NCBI GenBank assembly: GCA_039680225.1
Contig: JBDKTK010000299.1
Location: 1 to 32,853 of the forward strand
DNA: 32,853 nucleotides
Direction of reading: 5' to 3'
Source: JBDKTK01 sp039680225
GTDB lineage: Bacteria; Desulfobacterota; Syntrophia; Syntrophales; UBA4778
Positions 1 to 8,140 of the stretch are shown here, piece by piece (the first letter of the stretch is position 1; each line of letters opens with the position of its first letter). The notes under the pieces are model-generated. The model saw only the letters and a program-made list of their open reading frames with translations. It searched no databases and was not told the DNA's origin. The position numbers were made by a program, and so were the translations under genes.

Positions 1-1581
1 CTCTGCTTCTTCCGGCGTGAACCCCGAGCCGGTCAGGGCGTTCGCGATAAGCTCTTCCTCCGTCTGGGGGTAAAGGCGCCCGTATCCCAGGCGCCGCGCG
101 AGTTCCGCCAGGATGAAAAAATCAGGCCGGGCCTCGCCGACCGGTTCTATCAATTTTTCCCTGATGCGGAAAACCGAATCGAAGACCATGTACGATTTTG
201 TCTCGTAATATGTGGCCGCGGGCAGGACGATGTCCGCGTAGGCCATGTCGGCGGTCCACTGGCGGTCGGCGCACACAAGGAAGTCCAGCGCGCCCAGGGT
301 CTTGCTCCAGAGGGACGACTGCGGCCAGGACGTGATGAGCGAGGCGCCGAGGCTGATGAGCGCTTTTATCTCGTAGGGGTCTTTTTCCAGGACCGCCCGG
401 GGCAGGGCGATGGCATGGAACTCGCCGCGGTATTTCGTGTAGAGCGGAAAGTCGTTATGCCCCGCGGCCTTGTTCACGCACGGATTGGCGATGAGCCCGC
501 CGCGGTTGACGGGAAAGCGGTTCTCCCGCATCTTGAAGCACTGGCCGCCGGGGCTGTCGAGCTGGCCCGCCAGCGCCCACAGCGTCAGGACCGCCCGGAC
601 GGTCTGGACGCCGTTGCCGTTGTATTCCAGCCCGGTATACATCACCGGCGCAACGCCGCCGGAGGAGGTCATATCAGTCATATCTGCGGCAAGGCGCCTG
701 ACCGTTTCCGCCGGCACGCCGGTAATGCCTTCGACATACTCCGGGCGGAAGTGCTGGACGTAATCGCTGAACTCCCTGAATCCCGTCGTCCAGTCCCTCA
801 CGAAATTCTCGTCGTACAGCTCTTCTTCGATCAGGACATTGCAGATGCCGAGCGCGAGGGCGCCGTCCGTCCCCGGCCTGATGGGGACCCACTCGGCATC
901 CGGGTATTTGGCCATGGCGGTCTTGCGCGGGTCGATCACGATTATCCGGGCGCCGCGCCGGCGGGCCTCCCGGATGCGCAGGAAATCGTCGGGCGGGCAA
1001 TGGGCCGCGGGGTTCTTCCCCCAGATGACGATCAGCCGGGCGTTCTCGATATCGGAGTACATGTCGATGTACATGCTCCCCATCGTGACGTGGGGGGCGA
1101 TCATCGCGAACGCCACGTAGCAGAGCGCCCCTACTCCCAGCGTGTTGGGAGACCCGAACGGGAAGAGCACGCTGGATGCCGAAGACACTGCCACCCCGGC
1201 GGGCTGGAAGACGTCGCACAGGGCCCGCTCGAAGCTGCCGCTGCCGGTGTAGACCGCCGCCGCTTCCGGCCCGGATTCGCTCCTGGCCCGTTCGAGTTTC
1301 GCGACTATTTCATCATAGGCCTCGTCCCACGAGATCCTCCGGAATTCGAGGCTGCCCTTCGGCCCGGTCCTTTTCAGCGGGTGCAGGACCCTGTCTTTCG
1401 AGTAAATGATTTCGGGCGATTGTTCGCCGACCCTGCAGATCATGCCCATCGGGCTGAAAGGAGAACCATCGTCAGCCCTCACGGCGCTGATGCGGCCATC
1501 ATTGTCATAAGTGACAATAACTCCGCATCCCGCCGAACAGATGCCGCACATCCCGCTTTTTTCATTCGGCTGCAGAGTCAT
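1..1581 (-). CDS. Molybdopterin-dependent oxidoreductase, partial (3' end outside window)
   Basis: The reading frame is open from an ATG at 1581 to the left edge, 527 codons without a stop, so the C-terminus lies outside the window. The N-terminus carries a 4Fe-4S motif: Cys12, Cys15, Cys19 and Cys49. A DMSO-reductase-family core follows, with the FGSPNTLGVGALC stretch placing Cys154 where the molybdenum ligand usually sits, and later the IVIWGKNPAAHCPP and IVIDPRKT segments that bind the bis-MGD cofactor. There is no twin-arginine signal, so a cytoplasmic location is inferred. The substrate cannot be told from sequence; thiosulfate/polysulfide reductase-like and formate-dehydrogenase-like relatives share these features. 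It starts 7 bases after the DUF5996 gene with a GGTGAG-type ribosome site and is the third gene of that operon. Family assignment is firm, substrate unknown. Confidence 0.88.
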   Translation of the reverse strand, partial: MTLQPNEKSGMCGICSAGCGVIVTYDNDGRISAVRADDGSPFSPMGMICRVGEQSPEIIYSKDRVLHPLKRTGPKGSLEFRRISWDEAYDEIVAKLERARSESGPEAAAVYTGSGSFERALCDVFQPAGVAVSSASSVLFPFGSPNTLGVGALCYVAFAMIAPHVTMGSMYIDMYSDIENARLIVIWGKNPAAHCPPDDFLRIREARRRGARIIVIDPRKTAMAKYPDAEWVPIRPGTDGALALGICNVLIEEELYDENFVRDWTTGFREFSDYVQHFRPEYVEGITGVPAETVRRLAADMTDMTSSGGVAPVMYTGLEYNGNGVQTVRAVLTLWALAGQLDSPGGQCFKMRENRFPVNRGGLIANPCVNKAAGHNDFPLYTKYRGEFHAIALPRAVLEKDPYEIKALISLGASLITSWPQSSLWSKTLGALDFLVCADRQWTADMAYADIVLPAATYYETKSYMVFDSVFRIREKLIEPVGEARPDFFILAELARRLGYGRLYPQTEEELIANALTGSGFTPEEAE

Positions 1582-1588
1582 TTTAATC

Positions 1589-2536
1589 TCACCGTTGCAA
1601 CTGGTCCGCACGTTCCAGGCCGGCCCGGTCCCATTTGCCGGTCTCGGCCGCCGCCTCATAGGTTGTCTGCAGGAATGAAAGCAGTGTGCCGTCCGGGTCG
1701 GCGGCCCGGCGCACCGCATCATAGGGCAGGATGAATTCGCCGAATTCGCGGTTGTAATGCGCCTCTTCCGGGCGGACCGGGTAATCCCGGTAGCCTTCGG
1801 GCTCCGCATAGGAATAGGAATAAAAGGCGGGCATCCCCAGGCCGGCCCCGGGCCAGAACCCGCAGCTGCTCACCTCGTGCGAATATGCCTCAATCGCGAC
1901 GAAACGAGCGACATTCGGCGCCCCGGGGTGTTCCGGCGCGCGCCGCCCGGAAAAGCGCGTGACCGCCAGATCAAATGAGCCCCAGAAGAAATGGACGGGA
2001 CTGGCCTTGCCTGCAAAACTGCTGCGGAACCGTTTGAATACCCTGTCCGCCTGGACGAGGGCCCTCCAGAACCTGTTGGCGCATTCGGGATCGTAAGCTG
2101 CATGTGCATAGTCTTTCTCAAATGGGGTGCGGTCGATAATTTCAACCGGGGTCGTCCAGATGCCGGCGTCTATTCCCAGCGACTTGAATGCCGCCATGGT
2201 TTCCGCATGGAAGTCCGCAACCGGGCGGGGCCGGAGCGCTACGGTGCGCCTGTCCCCGGAAATGGTTGAAATTTGCAGTTCATGGGAGATGAAGTCGAAA
2301 TCGGCCTGGCTTGTCTGCGTCCCGCAAAACATGGGGGTTGTGGTCAGGCCGCGGGAAGTAACATAGAAAGGCACCTGCCACCAGTGGTTCACCATGGGAG
2401 AGAGCTTCAGCCGGACCTTGCCGATGACCTGGCACCAGCGGTGGAGGGTCGCGTACGTGTCCTCCCAGGAGTCCAAGGGAATATCCGGCCAGGGTTTATC
2501 TTTGCTGCGGCCATGCGGACCTGACATTTCAGACAT
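1589..2536 (-). CDS. DUF5996 family protein
   Basis: This 315-residue protein matches the DUF5996 family over its whole length. Recognisable blocks are WPDIPLDSWEDTYATLHRW near the N-terminus, KLSPMVNHWWQVPFYVTSRG, the central HFFWGSFDLAVTRFSGRRAP, then EAYSHEVSSCGFWPG and GEFILPYDAVRRAADPD. No signal peptide or membrane segment is visible. The biochemical function of the family is not established as far as I know, and I do not assign one. The start ATG at 2536 has a GGAGG site four bases upstream, and it overlaps the end of the EgtD-like gene by eight bases, so the two are probably translationally coupled. The conserved His, Trp and Asp residues would be compatible with a metal or small-ligand site, but that is speculation. 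Confidence 0.85.
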   Translation of the reverse strand: MSEMSGPHGRSKDKPWPDIPLDSWEDTYATLHRWCQVIGKVRLKLSPMVNHWWQVPFYVTSRGLTTTPMFCGTQTSQADFDFISHELQISTISGDRRTVALRPRPVADFHAETMAAFKSLGIDAGIWTTPVEIIDRTPFEKDYAHAAYDPECANRFWRALVQADRVFKRFRSSFAGKASPVHFFWGSFDLAVTRFSGRRAPEHPGAPNVARFVAIEAYSHEVSSCGFWPGAGLGMPAFYSYSYAEPEGYRDYPVRPEEAHYNREFGEFILPYDAVRRAADPDGTLLSFLQTTYEAAAETGKWDRAGLERADQLQR

Positions 2537-3560
2537 GATGCCTCCGGACGGGAAAAGTTTTTTTGTACAGCCCTACTGCGAAATATTGCGCCGGGTCCGT
2601 CCAGGTCGCCGCGGGCTCAAATCCTGCCCGGGCCGCCAGGGAATCAAAGCCGGCGATGCTGTATTTATAAGAGTTCTCCGTGTGAATCCGCTCGCAACTG
2701 TCAAACCGGACGGTCTCGCCGGATATCCGGACGTCCTGGGCGATCCGGCTTTCGAGATGCATTTCGATGCGGTCGAACTCTTCGTTGTAGAAGGCGATAT
2801 GCCGGAACGAGTCCAGGTCGAAGTCTGCGCCCAGCTCGCGGTTCAGGCGGGCGAGCAGGTTCAGGTTGAACGCGGCCGTTATCCCCCGGGGGTCGTCATA
2901 GGCAGGCTGCAGGACGGCGGGGTCCTTGACCAGGTCGTACCCGATCAGGAGCATGTCGCCTGTCCTTAACAATCCGCTGAACCCGCTGAGCAGCCTGCGC
3001 GCGGCCGGGGGATCGAAGTTGCCGATGCTGGAACCCGGGTAAAAAATTACGCGCCTTGAGCTGTCCGGCAGCAATGGCCCTATGCTGCCCGTATCCGCCG
3101 TGAAGTCCATTGCCAGGGCATGCACGAAGAGCCGGGGAAAATCTCGAGCCGCCTTTAATGCCGCTTTCCGCAAATGGTCTGTCGAAACGTCCAGGGGTAT
3201 GAACGAGGAAACATTACCGCTCTCGAACAGCAGGCGCGCCTTGATGCACGAACCGGCGCCGGGCTCTATGAGACAGATGTCGCCGCCGATACGGCCCAAT
3301 ATCGAATCGATGTTGCGGTCAAGGATTGAAGTCTCGGTGCGCGTCAGGTAATATTCCGGCAGTTCGCAGATGAGGTCGAAGAGGCGCGACCCTTCCGAAT
3401 CGTAGAAATATTTACAGGGTATCCTCTTGGGCCTTTGCTTTAATCCGTCAATCGCCTCGCCGAATGCTGCCGGAGTGCGGCCGTCCACTTCGGTTAAAAG
3501 AAAATTCGCAGTGTATCGCGAAAGGCCGGATTGATTTTTTTGAAGATCGGGAGCGCCCAT
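2529..3560 (-). CDS. egtD: EgtD-like L-histidine N-alpha-methyltransferase
   Basis: An EgtD-family (formerly DUF2260) SAM-dependent methyltransferase, expected to trimethylate histidine to hercynine, the first step of ergothioneine synthesis. Numbering from the Met at 3560 (343 aa): YFYDSEGSRLFDLICELPEYYLTRTE at 51-76, the SAM-binding EPGAGSCIKARLL near 99-111, IFYPGSSIGN ending at Asn181, YDDPRGITAAFNLNLL, and TENSYKY near 294-300. In characterised EgtD the Asn after the glycine motif and the Glu and Ser of the last block contact histidine; all three are kept here. An in-frame ATG at 3614 would add 18 residues that do not look like the family; neither start has a well-placed ribosome site (AAGGAAA lies 13 bases before 3614). 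No EgtB or EgtE homologue is present. First gene of the operon with DUF5996 and the molybdoenzyme. Confidence 0.85.
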   Translation of the reverse strand: MGAPDLQKNQSGLSRYTANFLLTEVDGRTPAAFGEAIDGLKQRPKRIPCKYFYDSEGSRLFDLICELPEYYLTRTETSILDRNIDSILGRIGGDICLIEPGAGSCIKARLLFESGNVSSFIPLDVSTDHLRKAALKAARDFPRLFVHALAMDFTADTGSIGPLLPDSSRRVIFYPGSSIGNFDPPAARRLLSGFSGLLRTGDMLLIGYDLVKDPAVLQPAYDDPRGITAAFNLNLLARLNRELGADFDLDSFRHIAFYNEEFDRIEMHLESRIAQDVRISGETVRFDSCERIHTENSYKYSIAGFDSLAARAGFEPAATWTDPAQYFAVGLYKKTFPVRRHHV

Positions 3561-3683
3561 GGCAACGAATTTTATCAGAAATACGCCGCCGGCCAAATTT
3601 GGGCAAATTCTCATTTATAGCGGGGAATTTCCTTATTTTGAATAAGGGTGATCCTGTCGGGAAGGGGCCTCATGGCTGGTATA

Positions 3684-3710
3684 GGGCAGGGCCGGGGCCC
3701 GGCCCTGCCC
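3684..3710. repeat. Perfect GC-rich 27-base palindrome (stem-loop)
   Basis: Two 13-base arms (GGGCAGGGCCGGG and its exact complement) surround a single central G. It lies in the gap between the small exported protein gene, which ends at 3729 on the minus strand, and the EgtD operon. Neither side has a T-run, so it is not a canonical intrinsic terminator, though it could still slow polymerase or protect the mRNA 3' end. It does not belong to the other repeat families in this window. Confidence 0.7.
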
Positions 3711-3728
3711 GCGCATCCATAGTGCGTG

Positions 3729-4031
3729 TCACTTCCTGGCGGGTTTCTCTTTCTTGGTTGCAGCCTTGCCTGCCTCCTTAACATCGATGCTCGCGGCGGT
3801 CATCCTGTATTCGATTGTGACTTTTGAGCCGACCTTCAGATCCCCTTTGACCTTGGTGTCCTTGTCGCGGGCGATTTCCCACTTCTCCTTGCCCTTCTGG
3901 ACAGTTACGGAATTGTCTTTTACCTCGAGAACGGGACCGGTGACCTGATAAGTCCTGGTGGCCGCCGCCATGATTGCGGTGACGGATACCAGGAAAATCG
4001 CTATTGCCAGGAAAATAATCAACCGTTTCAT
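3729..4031 (-). CDS. Small exported protein of unknown function
   Basis: A 100-residue protein with a clear Sec signal peptide (MKRLIIFLAIAIFLVSVTAIMAAA; cleavage probably after the AxA near residue 22-24). The mature part is about 75 residues, with YQVTGPVLEVKDNSVTVQKGKEKWE followed by VKGDLKVGSKVTIEYRMTAASIDV, resembling small beta-barrel (OB-like, DUF5666-like) periplasmic proteins. It ends in a Lys/Ala-rich tail (KAATKKEKPARK). The start ATG has a strong site, GGAGGG, five bases upstream. I cannot name a function. It stands alone, between the palindrome at 3684 and the MarC gene. Confidence 0.75.
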   Translation of the reverse strand: MKRLIIFLAIAIFLVSVTAIMAAATRTYQVTGPVLEVKDNSVTVQKGKEKWEIARDKDTKVKGDLKVGSKVTIEYRMTAASIDVKEAGKAATKKEKPARK

Positions 4032-4114
4032 AGTATCCCTCCTTTAAGTTTTTTATAGATAAAGCTTAGAGCAGGGTGGCGCAGTGTCAATAAGAAAGTA
4101 GCCGGATCAGGCGA

Positions 4115-4711
4115 TTACATGGATTGTGTGCCGGTGAAGAAAATTTCCAGGCCCCGGCGGATCATCATGACGGCGATTGCCGCAAGGATCAGGTCGGAGA
4201 CCTTGGCTATGGCCCGGGCGCCGGACTTTCCCAGAAGCCTGATAATCGGGTGGGAGAACCACATCATGAGGCCGGCGATCGCGATATTCGAGACGGTGGC
4301 CGCGATAACGGGCAAAACGCCCTGCTGGGGCACGAGGATCAGGATTGTCGTGAGCACGGCGGGACCCACGATCAGCGGCACGCCCAGAGGCACGGCCCCG
4401 AGGCTTTCCGGGTCCACCTGCTGGGACTTTGCCCCCTCGACGGTGAGCAGGTCCGTCAGTGCGATGACGAAGATCAAGGCGCCGCCGGCGATCATGAAAT
4501 CGGAGACGGTGATCCCGAGTATCCGGAACAGAAAGCTGCCGATCGCAAGGAATACCAGGGCCACCGCGGCGGCGGTGATCACGGTTTCCAGGATGATCTT
4601 GTGAATCTGCTCCTCGTGCAAGTCTATTGTGAAGCTGATGAAAATCGGGATGAGCCCGATGGCGTTGACGGCCATGAATATAGGCAGGAAACTGAGCCAG
4701 AACTCGGTCAT
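4115..4711 (-). CDS. MarC family integral membrane protein
   Basis: A 198-residue polytopic membrane protein of the MarC/UPF0056 family, with about six hydrophobic segments. Family features are the N-terminal FLPIFMAVNAIGLIPIF, the AGGALIFVIALTDLL segment, and VPLGVPLIVGPAVLTTILIL. Length is normal for the family. The family was once linked to multiple antibiotic resistance but that role was not upheld, and its transport substrate is unknown. The ATG has a GAGAG ribosome site. Upstream on the minus strand TTGACT (4762-4767) lies 17 bases from a poor TAACCT (4739-4744), a weak promoter candidate only. Confidence 0.88.
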   Translation of the reverse strand: MTEFWLSFLPIFMAVNAIGLIPIFISFTIDLHEEQIHKIILETVITAAAVALVFLAIGSFLFRILGITVSDFMIAGGALIFVIALTDLLTVEGAKSQQVDPESLGAVPLGVPLIVGPAVLTTILILVPQQGVLPVIAATVSNIAIAGLMMWFSHPIIRLLGKSGARAIAKVSDLILAAIAVMMIRRGLEIFFTGTQSM

Positions 4712-4821
4712 GATTCTCTCTTATTATGGGATTAATAAAGGTTAGTAGCTGTTGGCTTTTGAGTCAACCAGATGCTGAAGGACTGTTCACCCCTGCGCAG
4801 GCAGGGTCCGGTTTTTTTATA

Positions 4822-4857
4822 GAAAGCCCCGGCCGGTTCAACCGGGCCAGGGCTTTT
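4822..4857 (-). terminator. Probable rho-independent terminator after the alcohol dehydrogenase
   Basis: The stem GAAAGCCCcggCCGGTT / AACCGGgccaGGGCTTTTC lies 22 bases beyond the stop of the dehydrogenase gene. The arms end in A/T tracts on both sides, so it may work in both directions; on the minus strand the tail is the short TTTCT. Confidence 0.6.
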
Positions 4858-4878
4858 CTGTTCAACATCTTCGTCCTG

Positions 4879-6051
4879 TTAAGCGTGCATAACTATTTTC
4901 ACGCAGCCGTTTTCCTTGTTGCGGAACATCCGGTAACCGCGCGGGGCCTCTTCGAGCGGGAGGTGGTGGGTGATGATTGCCGAGGGGTCGATCTCGCCGC
5001 GCGTGATCCGGTCGAGGAGCGGCCTCATGTATTTCTGGACGTGGCACTGGCCCATCTTGATGACCAGCCCCTTGGCAAAAGCAGCGCCTATCGGGACTTT
5101 GTCGATGAAACCCGTGTAGACGCCCGGAATGGAAACGGTGCCGCCTTTCCGGCAGGCCTGGAGGACCTGGCGCAGGGCCGTGGGGCGGTCCGATTCGAGG
5201 CGGACCATCTGTTTTGCTTCATCGTACAAATGGCTTGCGCCGTGCCCGTGCGCTTCCATGCCGACCGCGTCGATGCATGAATCCGGGCCGCGCCCGCCCG
5301 TCCTGAGCATGAGCTCTTCAACTATGTCGTCCACCTTGGATTCATCTATCGTTTCCGCCCCTCCGAACGACTCGGCAAGCCGGAGCCGCTCCGGCACGCA
5401 ATCAATTGCGATGACCCGTTCCGCACCCAGCATATAGGCGCTTTTGATCGCAAAGAGGCCCACCGGCCCGCATCCCCAGACCGCCACGACGTCGCCTCCG
5501 TGGATATTGCAATAATCCGCAGCCATGAACCCGGTCGGGAAAATATCTGAGAGGAACAGGACCTGTTCGTCCCTGAGGTGATCGGGAATTTTCAAGGGCC
5601 CGATATCGGCGTAAGGCACGCGGGCATATTGGGCCTGCCCGCCGTCAAACCCTCCGTAAAGGTGAGAGTATCCGTACAGGCCGGCCCCGGAATACCCGTA
5701 CAAGGCTTCCTGCATCCAGGCATTGGGGTTCGAATTGTCGCAAAGCGAATAGAGCTCGTGGCGGCAGAAGAAGCACCCTCCGCAGGAAATCGGGAACGGC
5801 ACGACGACGCGGTCCCCGGGGGAAAGGTTGTGGACCCCCTTTCCCGCTTCCACTATTTCGCCCATGAACTCGTGGCCGAGAATGTCCCCCGGCTCCATTG
5901 CCGGGACGTAGCCGTCGTACATGTGAAGGTCGGAACCGCAGATGGCCGTTGAGGTTACCTTTACAATCGCATCACGATCGTTGAGGATTGCCGGGTCGGG
6001 GACATTTTCCACCCGGATGTCCTCTTTTCCGTACCAGCGGACCGCTTTCAT
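4879..6051 (-). CDS. Zinc-dependent alcohol/formaldehyde dehydrogenase-like protein
   Basis: A 390-residue medium-chain dehydrogenase/reductase. Catalytic zinc ligands are visible as Cys38 (AICGSD) and His60-Glu61 (LGHEFMGE); structural zinc ligands are Cys90, Cys93, Cys96 and Cys104 (SCGGCFFCRHELYSLC). The Rossmann motif is VAVWGCGPVGLFAIK, with Asp at the end of the second strand (VIAID), which favours NAD(H). The inserted segment after the structural zinc (NPNAWMQEALYGYSGAG) and the overall length match the glutathione-independent formaldehyde-dehydrogenase-like branch. The true substrate is not determined. Its ATG overlaps the TAA of the SRPBCC gene (TAATG) and its AGGAGG ribosome site lies inside that gene, so the two are translationally coupled. 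Confidence 0.9.
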   Translation of the reverse strand: MKAVRWYGKEDIRVENVPDPAILNDRDAIVKVTSTAICGSDLHMYDGYVPAMEPGDILGHEFMGEIVEAGKGVHNLSPGDRVVVPFPISCGGCFFCRHELYSLCDNSNPNAWMQEALYGYSGAGLYGYSHLYGGFDGGQAQYARVPYADIGPLKIPDHLRDEQVLFLSDIFPTGFMAADYCNIHGGDVVAVWGCGPVGLFAIKSAYMLGAERVIAIDCVPERLRLAESFGGAETIDESKVDDIVEELMLRTGGRGPDSCIDAVGMEAHGHGASHLYDEAKQMVRLESDRPTALRQVLQACRKGGTVSIPGVYTGFIDKVPIGAAFAKGLVIKMGQCHVQKYMRPLLDRITRGEIDPSAIITHHLPLEEAPRGYRMFRNKENGCVKIVMHA

Positions 6052-6671
6052 TATTGCCTCCTGTGCCGCAGGGAACCATATACGGTCGGCTCGCCGGTCT
6101 CCATCATCCTTTTGAGCCTTCTGAGGGCCTCCGCGATTTCCTGGGAGGGTTCCGTCCTGAAGAGCCTGGCGAAGACCGCGGCCAGCCTGCCTCCGGGAGG
6201 CTCATAACGGAACGAGGCCCTCACTTCCGTGCCCCGGCCGCCGGGAGCGCTGCGGAACTCGACGGACCCGTAGGTATTGAACTGTGACCCTTCCGTCGAT
6301 CTCCAGGATATCTTCCTGCCGGGCTGGTCGTCGGTTATATCGGCGTCCCATTCGATTCTCCCGACCGGGGTATTCGCGACCCAGTGAGAGCGCCGGTCCG
6401 AAATCCTCTGGACCGATTCCAGGTGGTCGATCAGTCTCGGCAGGTTTTCCAGCTGCCGCCAATAGTTGTAGATGTCCTGGGCCGGTTTGTCGATTGTGAC
6501 GGCCCTGTTCACTTCGATGCCGCGCGGCATCATTTCCGGCCTTGCCCTGCGGACCGCCTCGGTGGCCATCCAGGCCAGGCCGAAACCCAGGATTGCGGCC
6601 GGGACCGGGTTTTCCCTGATCGTGCGGCCCAAAGCCCGGGCCATGTTCTTTCTGCCCTTTTCTCTTTCCAT
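6051..6671 (-). CDS. SRPBCC (START-like) domain protein
   Basis: A 206-residue protein. A short basic N-terminus and a hydrophobic stretch (VPAAILGFGLAWMATEA) precede a SRPBCC/polyketide-cyclase-type domain from about residue 55: VNRAVTIDKPAQDIYNYWRQLENLPRL, then the characteristic W-AD/E-I block (RIEWDADITDDQPGRKISWRS) and FRSAPGGRGTEVRASFRYEPPGG. These domains bind hydrophobic ligands in a helix-grip cavity. The start ATG at 6671 has an ideal AGGAGG site. It is immediately upstream of, and coupled to, the alcohol dehydrogenase, suggesting they act together, but the ligand is unknown. Confidence 0.85.
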   Translation of the reverse strand: MEREKGRKNMARALGRTIRENPVPAAILGFGLAWMATEAVRRARPEMMPRGIEVNRAVTIDKPAQDIYNYWRQLENLPRLIDHLESVQRISDRRSHWVANTPVGRIEWDADITDDQPGRKISWRSTEGSQFNTYGSVEFRSAPGGRGTEVRASFRYEPPGGRLAAVFARLFRTEPSQEIAEALRRLKRMMETGEPTVYGSLRHRRQ

Positions 6672-6693
6672 ATCATCCCTCCTTTTTTTTCGC

Positions 6694-7212
6694 CTATTTC
6701 ATCTTTTTCTGAATGTCCTGGGCCAGCTTGAGGTGCTCCTGGAGAATGGGGAGGGTGTTCGCCGCAAATGCCTTAATGTCCGGGTCCTTGCCTTTCTTCG
6801 CCTCATTGCCGAATGCCTTGACATCATCCTTGTGGTCCTTGACCATTTGCTTCATGTATGCCTTGTCGAGGTCGGCGCCCTGCATGCCCTTGAGCTTCTG
6901 GTAGGCCTTCATGTGCTTTTTGTTCATTTCCTTGGGCAGCTTGATCTGCTTGTCTTCCGCCAGCGTCATCAGTTCCTGGTTGGCCTTGGAATGGTCCGTC
7001 ACCATGCGTTGGGCAAAAGCCTTGACATCAGGCGAAGAAGCCGCCTGGGCAACATAATTGCCGAGCTCCACCTCCAACAGGCCCCCGCTTGCCGCCTCCA
7101 TGACGAACTTCATATCCCCTTTCGAAACACTTCCTTTATCCTGTGCATATGCCGACATTGCAAAGACACTGAAAGCCGCCGCCAGAAACAATATTAAAAC
7201 CGTGCGTTTCAT
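6694..7212 (-). CDS. Exported DUF4142 protein
   Basis: A 172-residue protein with a Sec signal peptide (MKRTVLILFLAAAFSVFAMSAYAQ, cleavage likely after AYA). The mature part is helical and matches DUF4142: DMKFVMEAASGGLLEVELGNYVAQAASSPDVKAFAQRMVTDHSKANQEL and a second half KAYMKQMVKDHKDDVKAFGNEAKKGKDPDIKAFAANTLPILQEHL. The DHSKAN and DHKDD motifs place conserved His/Asp pairs on a ferritin-like helical bundle. Known members are periplasmic with no firm biochemical role. It precedes the SRPBCC gene by 22 bases and may be its operon leader. AAGGAGGAG lies just upstream of the ATG. Confidence 0.87.
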   Translation of the reverse strand: MKRTVLILFLAAAFSVFAMSAYAQDKGSVSKGDMKFVMEAASGGLLEVELGNYVAQAASSPDVKAFAQRMVTDHSKANQELMTLAEDKQIKLPKEMNKKHMKAYQKLKGMQGADLDKAYMKQMVKDHKDDVKAFGNEAKKGKDPDIKAFAANTLPILQEHLKLAQDIQKKMK

Positions 7213-7515
7213 ATACTTCTCCTCCTTGAGTATTTTGCTCCCTAAAAAATAGTTTCTGAAATGCGGAGCGGCTATAGGGGGAATCCTGATTTAGTTTTCA
7301 TTATGGACTGAAAAACAGATGCGTCTATGCAATATGGGAGAATGTGGCGTGAGGGATACAGGGAGGTGGATTTTTGAACCGTGGGGAAGGGTTTCAGGCC
7401 CGTCCGTATTACGCCATCGGGAGATAAATTATTCAGTATCATTCCGGGGGAGCTTGCGGCCGATAAATCTATAAAAGGTCCTTCGCTTGCGCCGCTCAGG
7501 ATGACAAAGACCTTA
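7213..7515. other. Intergenic region without a recognised gene; repeat-like motif near 7480-7506
   Basis: This 303-base gap separates the DUF4142 start from the end of the broken hydrolase. The open frame across its left part has no homology I recognise and no coding character. Near 7480-7506 the sequence GGTCCTTCGCTTGCG followed by CGCTCAGGATGACA is an imperfect palindrome of a kind often seen scattered in bacterial genomes. I saw no convincing promoter. Confidence 0.5.
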
Positions 7516-8055
7516 TTACTTCAATATTCTGGACAACTCCCGGAACTTGTCCGATTCCGCGGTCTTCAGCAGTTCGAAAATGGCTATCTCCACGCTGGTG
7601 ATCGCGATCCCGGCATCCCTCATCTTCTGAAGCCCGAGGTCCCGGTTCAGGGGGGAGCGGGAGGAAACCGCGTCGGCTGCGACCTGGACCTCGAAACCTC
7701 AGTCCAGGAGGTCCATCGCGGTCTGGTATACGCAGACGTGGGTCTCGATCCCCGCAATGAGCGCCTGGTTGCGCTCTGTCGCGGCCATGGCGGCATTGCA
7801 CTCGCGGTTGGCGCAGCAGCTGAAGCTCAGCTTGCGGATGCCGGGTGTGTCCGGGAGCAGTTCGGCCACCTCGGGGATGGTCTTGCCGATGCCTTCGGGG
7901 TACTGCTCCGACATGACTATGGGTATCCCTAACGCCTTCATTCCCATGATGAGCTTGCGGACGTTTTCCAGGAGGTCTTCTTTCGCGTGCATGGCGCGGT
8001 AGAGCCTGTCCTGCATGTCGATGAGAAGGAGAAAGGTATTGTCGATTTTCAGCAT
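7516..8055 (-). pseudogene. Isochorismatase-family cysteine hydrolase interrupted by an in-frame TGA
   Basis: Translation from the ATG at 8055 (GGAGG five bases upstream; a GTG at 8061 lies right against that site and is less likely) gives 118 residues of a YcaC-like isochorismatase-family hydrolase. All three usual catalytic residues are kept: Asp13 (LLIDMQ), Lys75 (IRKLSF) and Cys108 (IETHVCV). Codon 119 (7699-7701) is TGA. The same frame continues with 60 residues that align well with the family C-terminus (GFEVQVAADAVSSRSP, LGLQKMRDAGIAITSVEIAIFELL), ending at TAA 7516-7518. So one nonsense codon alone breaks an otherwise intact gene. Relatives mostly have Ala, Arg or Lys there, so a CGA-to-TGA change, a sequencing error or, less likely, recoding could explain it. 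Confidence 0.8.
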
Positions 8056-8140
8056 GTGCACCTCCGGCCGGGCGATTGAATTTCAAATCACCTATCCGGA
8101 ATTATTGAAATGTTCAAGAATTTTCTTGGGACCGGAATAA

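Noticed and set aside
415..1734. Long plus-strand open frame of 439 codons
   Set aside because: It is antisense to the molybdopterin oxidoreductase and the end of the DUF5996 gene, both of which have clear family motifs.
7699..7701. Selenocysteine as the reading of the TGA in the hydrolase gene
   Set aside because: The position is not catalytic, relatives do not have Cys there, and I see no typical SECIS hairpin immediately after the codon. Nonsense mutation or sequencing error is simpler; retained as a low-probability option in the findings.
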